The translations under genes and the position numbers were made by a program. The notes beneath the pieces were generated by a model, which did no database searches, was not told the origin of the DNA, and saw only the letters and a list, made by a program, of their open reading frames with translations. This document shows positions 43,182 to 51,117 of a stretch of DNA of 64,000 bases, in pieces. Position 1 is the first letter of the stretch, and each line of letters starts with the position of its first letter. Origin of the DNA: Fidelibacterota bacterium (lineage in GTDB: Bacteria; Fidelibacterota; Marinisomatia; SCGC-AAA003-L08; TS1B11); assembly GCA_004124875.1 (NCBI GenBank), contig SCKJ01000004.1, positions 280,848 to 344,847 on the forward strand. Reading direction: 5' to 3'.

Positions 43182-44669
43182 CTACCAGGGACTGACTCTT
43201 AGAGCCCGTCGCACTGCCGGTTTCAGTTTATCCAGCAACTGCCCGCGTATGTCAGCATTGAGGATCAGTATGATCCCTGTATAGACGATAGCGCCAAATG
43301 GTATCTTGATGGCGATGTCAACCCATGGACTGTTTGCCTGAATATTTGAGAGTAACACGCCCATGGCGGCAACGGCGAACAGACTCTGGCTAAGCATGGG
43401 CCAGTTGAACCGAATCGGGAGAGTGGCTCTGGTGGTCCACAGGGTAATCAGGAATAGATAACCATAGGAAAGGGCGGTAGCCATGGCAGCCCCGGTAATG
43501 CCGTAGCGTGGAATCAGGATTAAATTAAGACCTACATTAATGGCCAGGGCTGAGGAGACCAAAATCGTAATGATGTTGGTTTTGCGACGCACATGGAGCC
43601 CGGCGACGGCCAAAAAATATAGCCCGTAGAATATGATCCCGACCATCAGCCACGGCATAACAGCAGCGGCCGCGAAGTACTTTGATGACGCCATCACCGT
43701 GATAATATCTTCAGAGAGCAATGAAACTCCCGCCGCCATCGGCAAGATAATAATGAGCAGGTAGTTCGCGACCTTTGACAGAAATTGGGACGTTCCCTGT
43801 ACACCCTCATCCCGCCAAATTTTCAGGTAGGTTGGCACCACTGCCAGGGATAAGGGCGTGATTATAAGGCGTTGGAGGTAGGTGCCCAGGTAAAACGCCA
43901 CCGAATATAGACCAACCGATGCTGCCCCGAGATAGATATTGATGAGATAGAGGTCTAACCTGACGAACAGTATAAAGGCCAACTCTGAGGCTACCAGAGG
44001 GAACCCATACTTCACATATTTCATAAACTGATAGATGGAAAAATGTTCTAGCCCGAAGCGGTTGTCGCCATATTGGGAGCGAATCATAAAGAGCAGCAAG
44101 AAAAGATCAACGACTGCCAATCCGGTGAAAAAACCGATCAATCCGGGGAGCAGGGTAAACATTAAGGCCAGGCTCAGGACTAACGAGCCATATTTTTGGA
44201 AGACCAGGAGTTGGTTGTAAGTTGAGCTGCGTCGACTGGCCTGGTAGAATGCGAAGTAGATGGAAAGGATGGATTTCAATGCAATGGATAGGGCCACAAC
44301 CTGGATCAATCCCGGCGAGATGCCCCCCTCCAGTTCATACAAGGCGATGGCGGGAAACGTAAGAAATACCAGCGCGACCAAGCTGCCTGTCATCATCCCA
44401 CCGAGGGCGTGAGTGGCATGATAAGTTTCTACCGATACCGAAGAATCACCATGAAAGCGATTGGCAGAATTTGAGAGCCCAAACTTTCCGAGCCCTGTCC
44501 CCAGCAGCAAAATGGTGGAAAGCAGGGAAAGCATGCCATATTCCTCGATAGAAAACAGCCGCGTAAGGATGGGGAAGGAGATAAAGCCTGCCAGGAGAAT
44601 CAGCACTTGCCCCCCCAGGTAGTGAGCTGAGCTTTTTAGAAACCCTGCATGGTTCGTATCATCTTTCAA
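43182..44669 (-). CDS. Wzx-type polysaccharide flippase
   Basis: The 495-residue protein has about 12-14 hydrophobic segments and the start typical of the family (SSAHYLGGQVLILLAGFISFPILTRLFSIEEYGMLSLLST). Further family traits are SVGLYSVAFYLGTYLQRL and ARRKTNIITILV-like segments. It moves the lipid-linked repeat unit across the inner membrane. It overlaps the glycosyltransferase gene upstream by 11 bp. Confidence 0.92.
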   Translation of the reverse strand: MKDDTNHAGFLKSSAHYLGGQVLILLAGFISFPILTRLFSIEEYGMLSLLSTILLLGTGLGKFGLSNSANRFHGDSSVSVETYHATHALGGMMTGSLVALVFLTFPAIALYELEGGISPGLIQVVALSIALKSILSIYFAFYQASRRSSTYNQLLVFQKYGSLVLSLALMFTLLPGLIGFFTGLAVVDLFLLLFMIRSQYGDNRFGLEHFSIYQFMKYVKYGFPLVASELAFILFVRLDLYLINIYLGAASVGLYSVAFYLGTYLQRLIITPLSLAVVPTYLKIWRDEGVQGTSQFLSKVANYLLIIILPMAAGVSLLSEDIITVMASSKYFAAAAVMPWLMVGIIFYGLYFLAVAGLHVRRKTNIITILVSSALAINVGLNLILIPRYGITGAAMATALSYGYLFLITLWTTRATLPIRFNWPMLSQSLFAVAAMGVLLSNIQANSPWVDIAIKIPFGAIVYTGIILILNADIRGQLLDKLKPAVRRALRVSPW

Positions 44670-45873
44670 GAGATTCCCCTGACCCGAAAATATTCAGTAA
44701 TTGCTGAACCGATAGCTTGATGTTGAACTGCTCAGCGACGTGCCTGTGGCCGTTTTCGGCACAGGTACTCCGCAGATTATGATCGGTCAGCATTTCCTGA
44801 ATGGCGTCGGCCAAGGCCCCTGCATCACGAGGCGGTACGGTCAGGCCTGTCTGGCGATCCAGTATGAGCTCCGGAATCCCGGATACAGTGGTCGAGATGA
44901 CTGGCAACTTCATGAGCATGGCCTCCATGAGGGCCACCGGAATCCCGTCCTGGTCGCCACTGGAGATCTGCACTGAGGGCAGCACAAACAGATCACTTTG
45001 GCGGAGTAGCTGCTTTAAGTCAGATTGCAATAGAGCGCCGGCGAAGGTTATCCGGTCATCGACCTGATTCCGTTTAGCCAGGTTCTGCATCGACCCGAGC
45101 AGTGGACCGGAGCCGATTAAGGTGCAATGGAAGGGCAGTGATCTCTCCTGGAGCACCCTGCACGCCCTGATTAAATACTCGAATCCTTTGATCTCATCGA
45201 ATCGACCAACGGATACAATTTTTGATGTTTTGTGGCCGTTGCGCTCTGCGCCCACAAACTTCTCAGGGTCCAACCCACAGTGAACCACGGCAATTTTTTC
45301 ACGCACAGCCGCCCCATACAGGTTCGTCAGGTAGGTGACGTTATATCGGGAAATCGTCACCACTGCGGCCGCCGCTTCGATCTTCGCCTGGAGGTACGGC
45401 TTCTGCAGCCAGATGTCATGGGCATGAGCCGTGAAGCTGTAGGGGATGCCGGTCAAGCGCATGATAATCCAGGCCGCGGTTGCAGGATAGGTTGCCCAAT
45501 GCGCATGGATATGCTCAATGCCTTTCGATTTGAGCGATTCGGCATAGGCCAAGATCACGGGTAGCATCGCCAATGTTTTGGCCAGCATGAGAGGATATCT
45601 ATAGCCCCCAACTATGAGGTCCAGCACTATTCTCAAGACAGTCGAAGGTCGATGCGCAAGCGCGCGTAAGGTTGAGGCCAGGGACGCCGTCAACCTTGGG
45701 TAGTGAACAGCCGATAAAAGGTCTGCCGCCTCGGCGTGAACCGTTTTCTCAGATGCCGTCTTCAGCGAATAAATTTGCGCAGGATGTCCAAGGCGGGATA
45801 ACTCGGCAAGCTCCCTCATAATAAATGTTTCAGACCAGCACGGAAATAGACTGACAATATAGGCGATGTTCAT
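44659..45873 (-). CDS. Family-4 glycosyltransferase (colanic-acid type)
   Basis: The 404-residue protein begins IAYIVSLFPCWSETFIMRELAELSRLGH, the start common to colanic-acid WcaL-like and exosortase-type GT4 enzymes. It has HAHWATYPATAAWIIMRLTG, SFTAHAHDIW, and in the C-terminal half SVGRFDEIKGFEYLIRA, GSGPLLGSM and LMEAMLMKLPVISTTVSGIPELI. It lies 11 bp after the ligase-like gene. Confidence 0.92.
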   Translation of the reverse strand: MNIAYIVSLFPCWSETFIMRELAELSRLGHPAQIYSLKTASEKTVHAEAADLLSAVHYPRLTASLASTLRALAHRPSTVLRIVLDLIVGGYRYPLMLAKTLAMLPVILAYAESLKSKGIEHIHAHWATYPATAAWIIMRLTGIPYSFTAHAHDIWLQKPYLQAKIEAAAAVVTISRYNVTYLTNLYGAAVREKIAVVHCGLDPEKFVGAERNGHKTSKIVSVGRFDEIKGFEYLIRACRVLQERSLPFHCTLIGSGPLLGSMQNLAKRNQVDDRITFAGALLQSDLKQLLRQSDLFVLPSVQISSGDQDGIPVALMEAMLMKLPVISTTVSGIPELILDRQTGLTVPPRDAGALADAIQEMLTDHNLRSTCAENGHRHVAEQFNIKLSVQQLLNIFGSGESLER

Positions 45874-45884
45874 GATGACTCGCT

Positions 45885-47297
45885 CTACGCCGGTTGATCC
45901 AACGCAATCATCATGCGGTCCATGTTCAGCCGCACGACCAGGGCACTGTATAGCCAGAACAGACCCGTCAGTTCTACACGTTCAAAGCGGACGCCAAACA
46001 TGTTGATGACCAGTAACGCTACCAGAGTGGCCAGGTAGCCCCGAGCGACCTGCCTTGAAAAAGACGAGGTGCTCTCCCGGAATACCTGCCAGCCCTCTTT
46101 AAAGAGTGTCGATAGTAACCAGGCGAAAGCAACCAGGCCCGGAATCCCCAGTTCAGCGCCGATGGACACGTACATGTTATGGGCCGTTCGAGCGGAGCCC
46201 AGATCACTTATATACCTGGGTAATTCTTCTGCAAAGCGGTGGAATCCAACACCAAAAATTGGCGACTGCAGCATCATCTGCAGTCCGGCTTTCCAAAAAT
46301 CGAACCGGGAGGAAGCACTGGATTCCATGGCGCCATCGGTGAAGGTCATTGATATCCGGTCCATGACGCTGGCGGGAGCCCAGAGGGGCAATGTGACTAA
46401 AACTGCCGCCACCACTATCATTAAGCGGCGATCCTTGGAATAGGCATAGAACAGCAGCCCGGCCATCGCCCCTAGATAGGCGCCGCGAGAGTACGTGTAT
46501 AACAGGGCTAACCCGACAAGTAGAAAAATGGACGCATAATAGATTTTGACAATAAATCTCCTGGAGATCGCAAGCAAGGTCAGCAGAACCAGCGAGAATT
46601 CAGCCAGAAAGGCGCCCAGATCATTCTCGCCGCCAACCCCAAAAACGCCACCCATCCTCAAGTTGTGTGAGTACCCCGTCACCAGCAGCAGATTGTGGGT
46701 TCTGATCAGATCAATCGCCATGACGGCCGTAACAAGGCCCATAACAGCCAGCAAAAATTTGACCTGCTTCTCTGTCCGGACAGTACTTATTGTGATATAG
46801 AATAGGGCCATGACTCCCAGCCATTGGTAGACTTCGACAAATCGACCCAGACCGTGGGAAAACCCGCCTGGGTGCATTATGCCAATAAACCATGAAGCGA
46901 GAGTTGCAACGACAAGAGCTAAAATAGGACGATTGACCTTGAGACCGTAGATCAGGGGCCGCTTTTCTCGATAACTACTCAGCCCCCATCCCAATATCAG
47001 CGCCAATAACAGTCCGTTAAAAATGTTGATGCCGGTCCCCAGATTGATCTGCGGAAGCGCCTGTTGAAAAGGGATATAGACCATCATTAGCGTGAGAGCC
47101 CAGAACAGGCGAAAATACGAGAGGCCCAGAAAAAGGACGGCCCCCAGAAGTGCTGTAGGGAATTTTATGCCACGGATCGATAGCCAGGCCATGATGGACG
47201 ATATCAGCATGGCAGCCAGAACGAGGCGCCACTGGAGATTTAATCCGCTACCGCTATGTGACGGTGACGGACCCACTATTTTTACCTTAGACGTCAC
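45885..47297 (-). CDS. O-antigen ligase / polymerase-like membrane protein
   Basis: The 470-residue protein has about 11 membrane segments and a large periplasmic loop between residues about 330 and 400 with the Wzy/WaaL signature (FDFWKAGLQMMLQSPIFGVGFHRFAEELP ... RTAHNMYVSIGAELGIPGLVAF). Polymerases and ligases cannot be told apart by sequence; with Wzx and Wzz-like neighbours, a Wzy polymerase is likely. It overlaps the chain-length gene by 11 bp. Confidence 0.88.
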   Translation of the reverse strand: MTSKVKIVGPSPSHSGSGLNLQWRLVLAAMLISSIMAWLSIRGIKFPTALLGAVLFLGLSYFRLFWALTLMMVYIPFQQALPQINLGTGINIFNGLLLALILGWGLSSYREKRPLIYGLKVNRPILALVVATLASWFIGIMHPGGFSHGLGRFVEVYQWLGVMALFYITISTVRTEKQVKFLLAVMGLVTAVMAIDLIRTHNLLLVTGYSHNLRMGGVFGVGGENDLGAFLAEFSLVLLTLLAISRRFIVKIYYASIFLLVGLALLYTYSRGAYLGAMAGLLFYAYSKDRRLMIVVAAVLVTLPLWAPASVMDRISMTFTDGAMESSASSRFDFWKAGLQMMLQSPIFGVGFHRFAEELPRYISDLGSARTAHNMYVSIGAELGIPGLVAFAWLLSTLFKEGWQVFRESTSSFSRQVARGYLATLVALLVINMFGVRFERVELTGLFWLYSALVVRLNMDRMMIALDQPA

Positions 47298-48363
47298 GAT
47301 CGAGTCTGGGGATAAGCGCTATTATCCGATCCTGGAGATCGCGGCTGAGATCATCCTCGCCATTGACCAAATCCCTAAAATATTCGACTATGAATCCGGC
47401 GCTCAATCCCAATGCCAGGCCAGCCAAAACCGCCAGCAGCCTGATTTTCAGTCGAGCCCTCCCGGAAGGGATGGTTGGCAAATCTGGTGGTTCGACGAGT
47501 CGGATATTATTGCTGATCTCAGCAAAATGGATTTCAGCTTCCATTAATTTAGTGGCCAGCATATTGTACTTTTCCTTTGCTAACTCAGCGCGATACAGCA
47601 AATGGTCAAGTTTGGCGCCCAGCTCAAGGTCCTCTATCCGCGCGGTCGGCGTGACGATGTCATGCTTTCTTTTGGCTGCTAACAGCGCGCTTTGAGTTGC
47701 CTGATAATCATTTCCGGCTTTATGCAATTGCTGTGATACAAAGTCCAGTGCCCGGGCAACTTCTTGTTGATTGCTGGTCAGGTTTTCAGCGGAATAGACG
47801 CTGATAAATTTCGCTACCAATTCAAACGCCACTGCGGGGTCGTCCGCATAGGAGGCGATTTTTACGATATTCGGCGCGCGCGTTTCAATGATTATCAGAT
47901 TGGTCTTCCTGATCATATTCAAGATGCGTGTGTGGATAATTTGGGCCGAATCGACAACCGCTGGCTGAGCGGCAGGCATGATCGATTTGATCCAGACCAA
48001 TGCCTGAGACAGTGGCCCCGGCCGGGTATAAGCGAGGAGCTTTGATCTGCTCTCAGCGGAGAGTGCGCGTGCCACTTTTCCCGCTATCGCGCTGCCCCTG
48101 AGCAGGATGGAATGTTTCTTCAGGTCAACGCTTGCGGGGCGCGATGGAAAAAGGAAAGCGTCCTGATAAAAGGGCATCTTTATGGGAACCTGCTCAATGA
48201 GCAAGGTTGCTTTTACTTCGTAGATTGGGGTAACGAGAAAACTCACCGCCAGCAATGGCAGGAATGCAGCCAGGAAAACAACAGTGATAATCTTGATTCG
48301 TTCGCGGAGAACCAACAGTATAAAACGAATATCGAGGGCTTTTTTATCCTCCATATTGTCCAA
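47287..48363 (-). CDS. Wzz/GumC-like chain-length determinant protein
   Basis: The 358-residue protein has two membrane helices (IKIITVVFLAAFLPLLAVSFL near residue 22 and LKIRLLAVLAGLALGLSAGFIVEYF near 310) around a periplasmic coiled-coil domain, and the usual P-rich lead into the second helix (LVEPPDLPTIPSGRARL). It has no C-terminal kinase; that part is the separate gene upstream, which it overlaps by 20 bp. It should set polymer length together with the kinase-like protein. Confidence 0.9.
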   Translation of the reverse strand: MDNMEDKKALDIRFILLVLRERIKIITVVFLAAFLPLLAVSFLVTPIYEVKATLLIEQVPIKMPFYQDAFLFPSRPASVDLKKHSILLRGSAIAGKVARALSAESRSKLLAYTRPGPLSQALVWIKSIMPAAQPAVVDSAQIIHTRILNMIRKTNLIIIETRAPNIVKIASYADDPAVAFELVAKFISVYSAENLTSNQQEVARALDFVSQQLHKAGNDYQATQSALLAAKRKHDIVTPTARIEDLELGAKLDHLLYRAELAKEKYNMLATKLMEAEIHFAEISNNIRLVEPPDLPTIPSGRARLKIRLLAVLAGLALGLSAGFIVEYFRDLVNGEDDLSRDLQDRIIALIPRLDRDV

Positions 48364-49843
48364 CTCCAGCCCTTATAAATAGCCGCCGGGTTAGCGTCCG
48401 CGCTAAGAATTTTTCTCTAAGCCGGTTGAGCTTTGTGCGCAGACCGTCATCAGTTCTAACATGCAGACTGTTGACGATGATACCTGTGACGGGTGCGCCA
48501 TGGGTTTTGAACCGGTCAATCGCCTTCTTTATTATCATTTTTCGCGATTTCCGGGGGACGACGATGAAATAGATGTCATCGACAAGGTCCCCGAGGCTGA
48601 GTGGATCGATATTCTCCTTATTGGCCATCATCAGTGGAGAAGAATCGATGATAACCGTATCAAATCCACCTCTGAGTTGGGTTAGCAGTTGGCTCACCTT
48701 TTGATGGGTAAGAAGATGGCTTAGCTCTATTTTTGACAGCCCGGCAGGAATGATGTGCAGGTTTGGGTACTCCGAACTGTAAGTGCAAACTTCCGGCGTG
48801 GCAACTCCCGCAATTATTTCCGTTACCCCCTGCCCGCTGCGCAGGATGAACTCTTTGTGCAGGGTGGGCTTTCTGCGGTCGAAATCGACCAGGAGCACCG
48901 ATTTATCACTATTGCGCGCAATATTGCGGGCCAGGTTCGCGGCGATAAATGTCCGCCCGTCGCCCGGGTCGGAGCTGACCACCAGGATGGTGTGGCCACT
49001 GGTCCCTTTAGCCGATTTGAGCACTTTGGTCTGAAACTGAGTGAATTCCGCATAGTAAGGATGATTGTAGGGCCGGCTGGAATAGTACATGTTCCGGATC
49101 TGTTCCAGCTTTTGAATGATTGTGCGTTTGTCGATGGGCTTGTAAAGCACTCCGGTAGCGCCGCTACTGAGCGATTGATGGACCAGTTCCCGGTCGTCCT
49201 TGGGGACAATAATCAGGATTTCGGAACTGTTGGAATGATACTTGAGAGTATCTAATTCAGACAGTGATACACCCTTGCCAGCCTCAACGATGACAGCCAA
49301 CGCTTCGGGCGCTGGGAGGGTCGCCTTCAAAGTTTCAATATTTTTAAAAGCCAACAATTCATACGAAGAATCCAGATATTCCTGGAGCGTGGCGGCAGTA
49401 TCGACATTTGAGCCGATAAAGATGATCCGGGTGTCCTGGAGCTCATTATTAGCGCTGGCGGCCGGCTTGTACAGACTGCGATAGTGCAGCGCAGCATCAA
49501 CCAATGGCAGGAGATATTCCTCCTGAACCGGTTTGGTGATATAGTCAAATACCCCGAGTCGCATCATTTTCACTGAATCGGCGACAGAGTTGGAAGCGGT
49601 TATCACAATTACGGGTATCGCGGGATGACCTTTCTGGAGCTTCGCAAAGACCTCATCGCCGGATGTCTTCGGAAGCATGAGGTCAAGCAGAATGAGGTCT
49701 ATATCCTCTGATTCGCAAATTTCCAGTGCTTGACGGCCGTCCTCAGCAAGATAGACCTGCTCATGACCCGCTCCATTGAGCAGGGCCTCCAGCAGGTACC
49801 GTGAGGCTGGGTCGTCTTCGACCACCAGGATTTTGCCGGTCAT
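48344..49843 (-). CDS. Receiver-domain / CpsD-type ATPase fusion
   Basis: The 499-residue fusion has three parts. Residues 1-125 are a full receiver domain (VVEDDPASR, phospho-acceptor D54 in LLDLMLP, T84, and K of YITKPV). Residues 145-270 form a second, degenerate receiver-like domain (IFIGSNVDTAATLQEYLD ... GVLYKPIDKRT). Residues about 295-499 are the ATPase domain of CpsD/BY-kinases (HTILVVSSDPGDGRTFIAANLA, VLLVDFDRRKPTL, VIIDSSP). In Walker A the usual Lys is Arg (GDGRT), and no Tyr-rich tail follows, so kinase activity is doubtful. I chose ATG 49843 (AGGGA upstream) over GTG 49864. It is placed between Wza-like and Wzz-like genes. Confidence 0.85.
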   Translation of the reverse strand: MTGKILVVEDDPASRYLLEALLNGAGHEQVYLAEDGRQALEICESEDIDLILLDLMLPKTSGDEVFAKLQKGHPAIPVIVITASNSVADSVKMMRLGVFDYITKPVQEEYLLPLVDAALHYRSLYKPAASANNELQDTRIIFIGSNVDTAATLQEYLDSSYELLAFKNIETLKATLPAPEALAVIVEAGKGVSLSELDTLKYHSNSSEILIIVPKDDRELVHQSLSSGATGVLYKPIDKRTIIQKLEQIRNMYYSSRPYNHPYYAEFTQFQTKVLKSAKGTSGHTILVVSSDPGDGRTFIAANLARNIARNSDKSVLLVDFDRRKPTLHKEFILRSGQGVTEIIAGVATPEVCTYSSEYPNLHIIPAGLSKIELSHLLTHQKVSQLLTQLRGGFDTVIIDSSPLMMANKENIDPLSLGDLVDDIYFIVVPRKSRKMIIKKAIDRFKTHGAPVTGIIVNSLHVRTDDGLRTKLNRLREKFLARTLTRRLFIRAGVGQYGG

Positions 49844-49863
49844 GGATTGATCCCTGGCTTTCA

Positions 49864-50913
49864 CTATTTTACCAGTATCTGTCTGATCGCCGTCGCTGCA
49901 AGTACCAACGTGGAAACAGTTGAGGCATTATTTTTGAAGACCTGCCATGATCTGCCTGCAAAGTTTTTACCTTTAGCCGGTACGTAGATTATATCGCCGG
50001 CGCGGATTTTTTCGATTTGATCGAGCCGTCCGGACGATAGCATGGCATTGATATTTGACACGCGCCTGGTTTGAACCCCGCCCACCATCCTGTACACTAC
50101 AACTTGCGTGAGGTCGGCATTCCCTTTTGAGCCCCCTGCCAGTGTGATCATATCCAGAACATTGGCGCCGCGAATATGCTCGATAAAACTGGGGCGCCGT
50201 ACCTCGCCGATGACTCTGATTTGGTCTGCAACGGTGATCTCCAATTCCGATTTGGGTGGGAACCAGTTGCCGAGGCTCCGTTTCACATCGCCCATACGTG
50301 CGGTCCGGGGAATAAAAATCGTATCTTTCTGTTTCAGTGGAGGGAGCAGGGAACGGTCGCCAGTGGAGTAATATTTATACAGGTCGACCGGGATCGTGAT
50401 CATGCCCGTTTCGGATTCGCGCAGTAGGCTGATCTCGCTCATGACGGCGCCATCGGAAACGCCAGCCGCCAATTCAATGGCCTGTTCAATATCATAATGG
50501 AGAGGCACCTTGTACCAGCCCGGGTTGGATACGTGGCCGGAGATACGAATGAAATAATTTGCCGATAGAACGGCAGCGCTGACCGGTGTGCTACCTTTGA
50601 GATAGTTGGGTAGACGATCGCTTACCGATCTTTCAAACTCAGCAGCTGTGATGCCTTCGGCCCTGATCAAACCAATGACCGGCAGCCGCAAATTGCCATG
50701 AAAATCGATGAAAAACGACGCCTGGATATTGTCCTGACCGGGAAGCGTCATTAACAATTCATCGCCTGCCCGAAGCAGATCCTGCTCTACTGCCAAATTT
50801 GACTGCATCTGAGCCTGTGTAGCGTTTATCGCCGGCCCGTAGAACAGGGCCAATGCAAGCCAGAATAGCCGGTGATATGTTGCATTGGTGTGCATGCTTT
50901 TATTGAGTGGCAT
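49864..50913 (-). CDS. Polysaccharide export protein (Wza/SLBB family)
   Basis: The 349-residue protein has a signal peptide (LFWLALALFYGPAINATQAQ), a polysaccharide biosynthesis/export domain (LRAGDELLMTLPGQDNIQASFFIDFHGNLRLPVIGLIRAEGITAAEFE), and two SLBB domains (YFIRISGHVSNPGWYKVP; QIRVIGEVRRPSFIEHIRGANVLDMITLAGG). No lipobox Cys is seen. It should form the outer-membrane exit for the polymer. The start ATG follows the epimerase fragment's stop directly (TAAATG), so it was the next gene in the same operon. Confidence 0.92.
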   Translation of the reverse strand: MPLNKSMHTNATYHRLFWLALALFYGPAINATQAQMQSNLAVEQDLLRAGDELLMTLPGQDNIQASFFIDFHGNLRLPVIGLIRAEGITAAEFERSVSDRLPNYLKGSTPVSAAVLSANYFIRISGHVSNPGWYKVPLHYDIEQAIELAAGVSDGAVMSEISLLRESETGMITIPVDLYKYYSTGDRSLLPPLKQKDTIFIPRTARMGDVKRSLGNWFPPKSELEITVADQIRVIGEVRRPSFIEHIRGANVLDMITLAGGSKGNADLTQVVVYRMVGGVQTRRVSNINAMLSSGRLDQIEKIRAGDIIYVPAKGKNFAGRSWQVFKNNASTVSTLVLAATAIRQILVK

Positions 50914-51117
50914 TTACGCTGCGATCTGTTCAGACGACTGCTTAATAACTTGTGAGGCAACCCAATCAATCGTTTTTTCAAGTCCCTCTTCAAATGTCAG
51001 TATGGGCTTATAATCAAGAATTTCCCTGGCCAGTGAAATATCAGCGAACGAATGCCTGATATCTCCCGGCCGGGTCGCGGACAGCACAGGCTCGATATCG
51101 CTCCCCAGCAGCTCGTT
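50914..51117 (-). pseudogene. C-terminal fragment of a sugar-nucleotide epimerase (5' end lost)
   Basis: About 68 residues remain: INELLGSDIEPVLSATRPGDIRHSFADISLAREILDYKPILTFEEGLEKTIDWV, the closing part of GalE-like NAD-dependent epimerases. The Rossmann domain that should lie further right on the minus strand is absent; the sequence changes within a few bases, near 51117, into the giant surface gene on the plus strand. The open frame continues to 51573 but is only the antisense of that gene. Confidence 0.8.
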
